From positions 7,649,001 through 7,713,000 of the forward strand of contig JAULSR010000001.1 in NCBI GenBank assembly GCA_030512295.1: a stretch of DNA of 64,000 nt, read 5' to 3'. The number at the start of each line of letters is the position of its first letter. Within the stretch, counting starts at the first letter, position 1. Below the pieces are notes generated by a model that searched no databases, was not told where the DNA came from, and saw only the letters and a list, made by a program, of their open reading frames with translations. A program made the position numbers and the translations under genes. This DNA comes from Bombardia bombarda. Its lineage: Eukaryota; Ascomycota; Sordariomycetes; Sordariales; Lasiosphaeriaceae. Below, piece by piece: positions 57,193 through 64,000 of this stretch.

Positions 57193-58168
57193 ACTATTCG
57201 TACGAAGTACTTCTGGACGGATATAGTGGCAGATGCTACCGGCCGTAAAGGGGGCAAATGCATTCTCATCCGTTGCAATATGTTAGTACCTTGGTGATTA
57301 TTGTAAACCATTAACATCTCTCTCCCCTCTCAAACCAATGACAATTGGCAACTCCCCGTTCAACGTCATCGACGCCTGGTCCTAGCTGTGAAACTTCAAG
57401 GCGGGGAGGTGGGGTCCATGTTGGTGAGGGTGCCGAGATTTGTGGGATGTTGCTGGGCGGTTGTTGCCCCGTCAAACGGATGGGCGCACTAGAGGCACAG
57501 ACCACGAAGGCGGGAGGGCTCCTCACTCGGCGGCTGACGCTGGTAGGGAACTGTAGAAAAACAACCACCGACCGAACTGTTTCGCAACTTCTACTCTCAA
57601 TCACATTTTCCTCATCGGAATAGCATCATATCGCACTGCCCGCATCCCTCGATATCGAATTTCGAAATCGCCTCTTCCTCATAGCTCTGCCTTATTTGCG
57701 CGCGCACCCAGTCCAGAAAATGGTAAGTGGGATGTCTGAACGCGGCCGCCCGTCCAATGTTTTTTTTTGTGTTTTGCCACCCCCCAAACAAGCAGCAACA
57801 GTGCCCCACGGTTGCCCGTGTCAACAAAGCGACCCCAACCTTGCGAAGCTCAGCACTGGCAGGACGGTCAGCCACTAAGAGTGGCCGGCTGTTAGTGCAC
57901 GCTGCAGCACAGTGATCAGCTGCGAAACAAGGGGCAACGAGACAACTTGAGTATTTTTGTCTTGCAGGAAGGATCAATACCCGTCATCATCATCTATCCT
58001 CTCGCTTCTCGCATTCCATTCCGCAATCCAGTGGCGCAAACAGTTGCATGACACACAGCAGCCTTTTCCCCCGCCCATAACGTTTGCCCGCAGCCCAGTT
58101 TCCGGCTTTTGGCGATCGCGAAAGCAAGACACAAGCAAAGCAGCATCACATTATAAACCACATAAATC
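57193..58168. other. Intergenic region
   Basis: 976 bp, including the promoter of the myosin light chain gene. No gene recognised. Confidence 0.4.
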
Positions 58169-58756
58169 ATGGCATCTAATCAGTACGACAACCAGGCTTC
58201 AACCAACTACAAGGAGGCTTTCTCCCTATTCGACAAGCGCGGTAACGGCCGTGTTACCCTCGACAGCCTCGGCGACCTGCTCCGCGCCTGCGGTCAGAAC
58301 CCCACGCTGGCCGAGATCCGCGATCTGGAGAAGAATGTCGGGGGTGACTGTGAGTAGTCCCATCCGCCTTATCTTATTTGTCAGCTTTCAAGGCATTCGC
58401 TAACCAGGGGCGATTTTTCCCGAGCAGTCGACTTCGAGACTTTCCAGCGCGTCCTGAACCGACCCGGCGGCTTCCGCGACCCCGGCGAGCCTGAGGAGTA
58501 CTGCCGCGGCTTCCAGGTCTTCGACAAGGACATGACGGGCTTCATTGGCGTCGGCCAGCTCAAGTACATTCTGACCAACCTGGGCGAGAAGATGACGGAC
58601 GAGGAGGTAGACGAGCTGCTCAAGGCCGTCGACACTAGCTCCGGCCAGGTCAACTATACCGGTAAGATGGATTTCGGCCCTAGGAGTGATGGCTGCAGGA
58701 CGGTTGAGCTAATAAGTATCAAAACAGACCTTGTCCGGACTATCCTTGCCAACTAG
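58169..58756 (+). CDS. Myosin essential light chain (Cdc4-like, EF-hand)
   Basis: EF-hand protein that binds the first IQ motif of class II and V myosins; fission yeast Cdc4 is required for the cytokinetic ring. Exons 58169-58349, 58428-58661 and 58728-58756 give 147 aa. Donors are GTGAGT and GTAAGA; acceptors GAGCAG and AAACAG. The protein starts MASNQYDNQASTNYKEAFSL and continues 'FDKRGNGRVTLDSLGDLLRA', 'VFDKDMTGFIGVGQLKYILT' and 'NLGEKMTDEEVDELLKAVDT', ending DLVRTILAN. The first two loops depart from the calcium-binding consensus, as usual for essential light chains. Calmodulin is less likely because of these loops and the N-terminus. Confidence 0.92.
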
Positions 58757-60769
58757 AGAGATAAGTGTTGGTGGGGGCGTTTGCGCGGCGCATCGCGTGC
58801 GCGCCCAGGCAGGAGAAGGGCAGATGGGTGTGGAGAGACGACGACACCACCACTATGCCGCTGAGGAGGACGGTCATTCCGAAAGGATGAAGGGAAGAAG
58901 GACAGTCCATACTGGGGAAACATTTTGCATGGTTTTATTTTTTTGAGGCGGATTGGCTTGGCTGGCTTGGCGTTGGAGTCTTGAGAGAGCAAATCTGAAC
59001 TGTATGGAATTTGGGTAGTCCTGGATCCGGGGCTTGTCTGTCAGTGTTGCTGCTACTGCTGGTGGTCGTTCAGGAACTGGACTAGATAGAGAAGGGTGAT
59101 AAAACTGAGCAAGCCTCGTCATCGCTGAGCGAAGGACTTTGGACAAACTGCTGGGTCGTGACTGGATGATTGACGGAAGGGATACGATGTTTACTTAAAT
59201 TGATTGCCCTTGGACCAGCCATGATGGGATGCGGGAGACCTTGGGTGTGCTAAGAGGCCCATATTGGTCTTGGAGGAGTTGATCACTCAGAGATCATCAG
59301 ATTGCTGTCTATCTTCCTCTTCTCAACGACCTTTGCAATTTCCAGCCAGAAGTTCTTTTTGAGAGCATTACGAAGGCAGCATCAATTCCATTGTGGTGTT
59401 TCTTATGGCGTCATATTCTCTCTCCACGCGTGTCACGACGTGCAAGGGGGTATGTACCATTGTCCACCCGATGTCACAACATGACAGGTGCCGGTATGTT
59501 AGTCCTCGCGTTGGGAGCGTGGTGGTGCGGTCCGTATAACATCTACGTTTTATGTGCCTGGACAATGTGGCACGAGGTAGGTTACTTCCAAATATCATAG
59601 GGTAATTAGCCATACAATACGCTATTTTAACATATAGATCTCTTTACTGGAATATCAGGAATTCAAGTGTTGTCTGCTTGGAAAGTTTAATCATCATGGG
59701 CTGGCCTACTGGCTTCCTGGGTTCCGCCGCTTGGACCCCGCAGACTAAGACATGCGAGCTCAACTAGGGAGAAGTCGCGACGCCACGAGCCACAAGGTAC
59801 AAAAGACAGCGAACGCTGGGATTTACTAGAACCAGTGGTCGAAAGACTCAGGCTATTGGTGTTTCCCGCAAGATAAACAATTGCATCATTTCAATATCAT
59901 CGTGGTTGCTCTCCAGCCATGCTGATTGCTGATCTGATGGGGTACGTACATACCAGCCTCCTAGGCCTGTCGCTTTGTCCTTTTGGCCCCACCTGAATAA
60001 GATCCGGGGGACCATGAGTGCATGGGCGCCTCTTGGCATTCTGTCATCTTTGGGGAAGCTACGACAACAATGTCCTTCCCTCGCTGGTCCAAAACGGCGC
60101 CTTCATCAATTATCAATTAAGCCAATTCGGGGTCACGAAAGAAACAGACGAGAATTCTACTGGATACAGCCTGCTGCAGAATCCTGATCCGACCTGTGCA
60201 TCTGTGGACTGACGACAAGTGCCCTACAAACAAAGGTAAGGTACCTTACATGTACAGTACTGGGGGTACCTCTGGGGAGCTGTCTAGACCCCTAGCGACA
60301 GGCAGGCGCAGACCACAAAGATGTCCCGCCTCTCATAGTCACTTGCACTTCCCCGCCTGCAAACGCGTTCCCCGAGTGTCAACTGGACGCAATAGACAGA
60401 TCCCCGCCTCCATCCCCGCCATCCCCACCATACCTTGCAGGTCACACCGTCAGTTCGCACAGGCACACGTGTACCTCAAGTTGCATCTTCCATAACCGCC
60501 CCCGATACCCCCAGACATTCTTCAAACTGGCGGTCCTAACTCTCTCTCGATTCCGCCAGGCCACCCTCCTGCTCCTCTTCTCCGTCCTCCTCTTCTCCAG
60601 CTTTGCCGTCATCCTGGCCGCCCCACGCCTCATTCCCCGTATATCGTCTGTCTTCAGCCAGCTCAGATACTCGCGGCCCCAGTTTCCTTTGGGTCCTCAA
60701 GGGGGATCCTTTGCGTCTTTCACCTCGTCCGCAGCACCTCCGCTGCTGACCCACGCAGCAAGCGTCAAC
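58757..60769. other. Intergenic region with a possible 5' exon and a gene relic
   Basis: 2.0 kb. It includes a possible pseudogene end at about 60040-60212 (separate entry) and, from about 60440 to 60769, an ATG-less open frame continuous with the peptidase gene. Nothing else recognised. Confidence 0.4.
60040..60212 (+). pseudogene. Possible C-terminal fragment of a lost gene
   Basis: A short frame reads 'SYDNNVLPSLVQNGAFINYQ' then 'LSQFGVTKETDENSTGYSLL' and ends QNPDPTCASVD before a stop. It has the composition of a real globular protein end. No ATG or splice site links it to more coding sequence, and a neighbouring frame may hold the preceding piece ('GASWHSVIFGE'). The family is not identified. 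Confidence 0.25.
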
Positions 60770-63064
60770 ATGGCCAAGTACGCCAATCCGCCTCAGGCGC
60801 CCCCGCTGTTTGTCGGCACCAAAGAGAGCATCGTGGCCGATGCCATTGCTCTGTGCGACAGGACCCGCTCGTTGCTGGACAAGCAGGTCGCCGAGATCAA
60901 GCTGGCTGGGAACCCCGATGCGGCGAGCTTTGATACCGTCATCCGCCCCCAGACCGAGGACGAGAACCTGGGCAGCTTGAGCTCCCGCATTCTGGGCTTC
61001 TACCAGTATGTAAGCGCCGACAGCGAACTGCGCGACGCAAGTACCGAGGCCGAGAAGATCATGGACGAGTTCGGTATCGAGTGCAGCATGCGTGAGGATG
61101 TCTTCCGCCTGGTAGACAGGGTCTACGAGCAGTCTGGGCTGGCAAAGAGCAAAGAGCAGGACAAGGATCGTCTGATTGACGACGCCTTGGCCAAGACCGC
61201 TGGCTTGGAGAACGCTGAGAGCGCCCGGCTGTTGGAGCGGGAGAGGAAGAACTACATCAAGAACGGGCTGGGTCTGCCCGAGGGTCCTCAGAGGGATCGC
61301 TTCAAGGAGATCAAGAAGCGCCTCAGCCAGGTCCAGATTGCCTTCCAGAAGAACCTCAATGAGGAAGACGGCGCTATCTTCTTTACCCCTGAGCAGCTTG
61401 ACGGCGTCCCCCAGGATGTCCTGGATGGTCTGGAGAAGGGCACTGGCGAGAACGAGGGCAAGCTCCGGCTCTCGTTCAAGTATCCCGATCTTCTCCCCAC
61501 CTTAAAGTTCGCCAAAAACCCCGAGACACGGAAGAAGTTGTTTATTGAGAACGAGAACAAGGTACCTACCTACCCCTGGACTCTTCCCAGCCTATTCAAT
61601 TCGCGTGGCTGACAATTTTACTTCTAGTGCAACCAAAACGTCCCCCTCTTCAAGGAAGCCATCCTCCTTCGCGATGAGGGTGCTCGTCTTCTTGGGTATC
61701 CGGACCATGCCTCCTTCCGGATTGAGGATAAGATGGCCAAGACACCGAAGACAGTTTTGGATTTCCTCGGGGGTCTGAAGTCTCGTCTCGCCGCTGGCGG
61801 CGTCAAGGAGATTGGCCACCTTCTGAAGCTGAAGAAGGACGACTATGAATCGCGCAATGTTCCGTTTGATGGCAACTACTACCTCTGGGACCACCGCTTC
61901 TATGACCGTCTGATGGTGGAGCAGGAGTACAGCATTGATGAGAATGCTATTGCCGAGTACTTTCCCCTCAAGTCGACAGTTGCGGGCATGCTCCGCATTT
62001 TCGAGGAGCTCTTTGGCCTCGTTTTTGTTGAACTAACCGCTGAGGATCGCCAGCGCATCTCCTCCACTGGAAAGGGCGAGGATATTGCATGGCACGAGGA
62101 TGTCATCATCTTCAGCGTCTGGAATGACGCTTCCGAAGGCGAAAGCTTTGTCGGCTACCTCTACCTCGATCTTCACCCACGACAGGGCAAGTATGGCCAC
62201 GCCGCCAACTTCAGCCTGCAGCCAGGCTTCCAACACGCCAATGGTACAAGACGTTACCCAGCCACCGCCCTTGTTTGCAACTTCAGCAAGCCCACCGAGA
62301 AGAAACCGTCTCTACTCAAGCACGATGAAGTTGTGACCCTGTTCCACGAGCTTGGCCACGGCATTCACGACTTGGCCGGCCGCACCCAGTATGCCAGATT
62401 CCACGGAACTGCGACTGTTAGAGACTTCGTCGAGGCGCCAAGTCAGATGCTTGAGAACTGGTGCTGGACACCCAACCAGCTGAGAAGCCTAAGCAACCAC
62501 TATGAGACAGGCAAGCAGATCCCCGACGATCTTATCACGAAGCTGGTCGCCACCAAGCACGTCAACGCGGCCCTTTTCAACCTCCGTCAGCTTCACTTTG
62601 GCCTGTTCGACATGACCGTCCACACGCCCAAGAGCCACGCCGAGTTGGAGGAGATGGACGTCAGCAAGGTCTACAACGACCTCCGTGCCGAAATTGCAGG
62701 CCTCAAGGGCCCCGAGGCCGAAGCCAAGCCGAGGTACGTATCTCATTTTTACTCTGGATGACACTACGAGCAGATCCGCTAACAACTCAATAGCACCTGG
62801 GGCAATGGTCAGGCTACATTCGGTCACTTGATTGGTGGATATGACGCCGGATACTACGGCTACCTGTCATCGCAGGTCTACTCCACCGACATGTTCTACA
62901 GTGTGTTCAAGAGCAATCCCATGGATGGAAAGGAGGGCCGCCGCTACAGACACACTGTCCTGGAGAAGGGCGGTTCGCAGGATGAGATGCTCACGCTTGA
63001 GCAGTTCCTGGGTCGCAAGCCAAGCTCTGATGCATTCTATAAGGAGTTGGGCATTGATGCCTAG
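60770..63064 (+). CDS. M3 family metallo-oligopeptidase (thimet/saccharolysin type)
   Basis: Zinc oligopeptidase that cuts short peptides in the cytosol or mitochondrial intermembrane space (yeast Prd1, mammalian THOP1). Exons 60770-61561, 61628-62733 and 62794-63064 give 722 aa; donors GTACCT and GTACGT, acceptors TTCTAG and CAATAG. The active site is H504-E505-L-G-H508 with E533 as third ligand ('FHELGHGIHDLAG', 'FVEAPSQMLENW'). Tyr/Gly-rich substrate loops are in the last exon ('GGYDAGYYGYLSSQVYS'). The start MAKYANPPQAPPLF is typical. The same frame stays open upstream without an ATG and contains a hydrophobic stretch ('ATLLLLFSVLLFSSFAVILA') preceded by a good 3' splice site, so a targeted isoform is possible. 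Confidence 0.93.
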
Positions 63065-63492
63065 ATGGGAATATAGGAGGAGATTACTATTTAAGTAGCA
63101 CCCAGACAGTATGGTTCTATCTAACGCATGTTATTATACCCTTTATCTAGGCTGAATAAGATATATATTGTGCGGCGTTACGGAGATGTAGTACAATCGC
63201 TAGTTTCTACAGATACTGCTTTAGCATTGATAAACGGCATGGAAGGTTTATATCGTCTTCATTATTTACGCTGGAGGTTACGAATTCTATAGCTCTTTCT
63301 TGTCCTTTCTTCTTTACAGATAACATATCTTGATCTAAAACATAATCCAAGACATGAAGACATGATGACAAGAGCCGGTCAGACTGTTAATACAGTGCCT
63401 ACTTGCATCACTGAAGATGACATGAAAAAAGGAACAAAAAAAGAGCATCCATCCAGCAAAAGTTGAACAACTGAAACAGGCGTTATTCTCAT
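63065..63492. other. Intergenic region
   Basis: 3' flank of the peptidase gene, AT-rich. Nothing else seen. Confidence 0.4.
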
Positions 63493-63587
63493 TGCCCAAT
63501 AACAGGATTGAACTGTTGACCTTCGCATGACTTGATAGAAAGAGTCTTCTATTAGTACGACGCTCTAACCAGCTGAGCTAATCGGGC
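63493..63587 (-). tRNA. tRNA-Ile (anticodon AAU) with intron
   Basis: Minus-strand cloverleaf. The acceptor stem is GCCCGAT pairing with ATTGGGC, discriminator A. The D arm is GCTC..GAGC. The anticodon stem TCGTA pairs with TGCGA around loop CTAATAA, anticodon AAT. The variable loop is AGGTC, and the T arm is AACAG-TTCAATC-CTGTT. A 21 nt intron (63529-63549) sits at the normal position, one base 3' of the anticodon. No CCA is encoded. Confidence 0.93.
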
Positions 63588-64000
63588 GAGCTTTGAATGG
63601 ATTGATGGAAGACAAGCAGGATATCGTCATCTCTAATAGGATGAACGGCCAAGTTCATTCCCGGCTGGATGGATACTCATGAAGAGGGCGAGTCAGCATG
63701 GGCGAGCCATCCTGGTGTTGCTCGATCGTCCGTTGTTCAGCTATGCATGGGACTGGGGTCTGGCTGAGCCGACTGACCGAACACAATGTTCCACCCTTTT
63801 TTATTCATCGCCAAGATCCATAACTCGGTTCGGGACCGTTGCCGATGACGGGACGCTTCAACCCTGCAGGTGCGTTGAATATCCACCTCATGTGGAAGAG
63901 AAAAAAAATATGCAACGGGGCGGAACAAAAGGTATCCAGTTGGCTTTGAGAACAAGCGAGTAAGAGAGAGTTTGCGGAGCTCTTCTTTCATCAATCCAAC
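63588..64000. other. Right edge
   Basis: 413 bp to the window end. No gene recognised. Confidence 0.4.

Noticed and set aside
1..64000. CRISPR arrays, bacterial operons, viral genes, rRNA
   Set aside because: No regularly spaced repeats, ribosome binding sites, viral replication genes or rRNA sequence were recognised by eye.

Overview
This window is nuclear DNA of a filamentous ascomycete (Pezizomycotina), most likely a Sordariomycete. The evidence is short (about 50-120 bp) GT..AG introns with CTAAC-like branch sites, and fungal families: a Zn(II)2Cys6 regulator, Bem1, an NmrA-like protein and ATP synthase subunit k. One AT-rich block looks mutated by repeat-induced point mutation (RIP). 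Exon boundaries were worked out by hand from splice consensus and reading frame. No RNA or homology evidence was available.

Layout. 0.3-7.4 kb: housekeeping genes in two divergent pairs, rad4 (-)/CUZ1-like (+) and MTP18-like (-)/ATP19 (+). 7.8-15 kb: lineage-specific genes, namely two unknown proteins and a coiled-coil ORF, then a secreted Cys-rich protein and an SMP-30/gluconolactonase-like enzyme. 15.8-17.1 kb: a CENP-B/Tc5-type DNA-binding protein without a transposase core. 19.3-33 kb: bem1, a 6.6 kb stretch with no recognisable gene, thp3 and vps36. 33-46 kb: a membrane protein with a frameshift near its C-terminus, then an NmrA-like gene and a Zn2Cys6 regulator that share a promoter carrying two CGGAATTCCG palindromes. 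A secreted protein, a PAQR receptor-like protein, another membrane protein and a small repeat protein follow.

46.1-54 kb is the most unusual part. A seven-exon minus-strand gene encodes two tandem copies of a C2H2-finger plus Cys-rich (DUF3716-like) module and ends in a CENP-C/Mif2-like cupin. Its 5' end runs directly into a roughly 3.8 kb AT-rich, stop-riddled transposon relic with three copies of a 90-200 bp repeat. 54.6-64 kb returns to ordinary genes: a CoA-binding protein, a Tmt1-like methyltransferase whose first intron appears to be GC-AG, a myosin essential light chain, an M3 thimet-type oligopeptidase, and a tRNA-Ile(AAU) with an intron.

There is no operon logic. Functional grouping is limited to the divergent promoters: two mitochondrial inner-membrane genes, and the NmrA-like/Zn2Cys6 pair.
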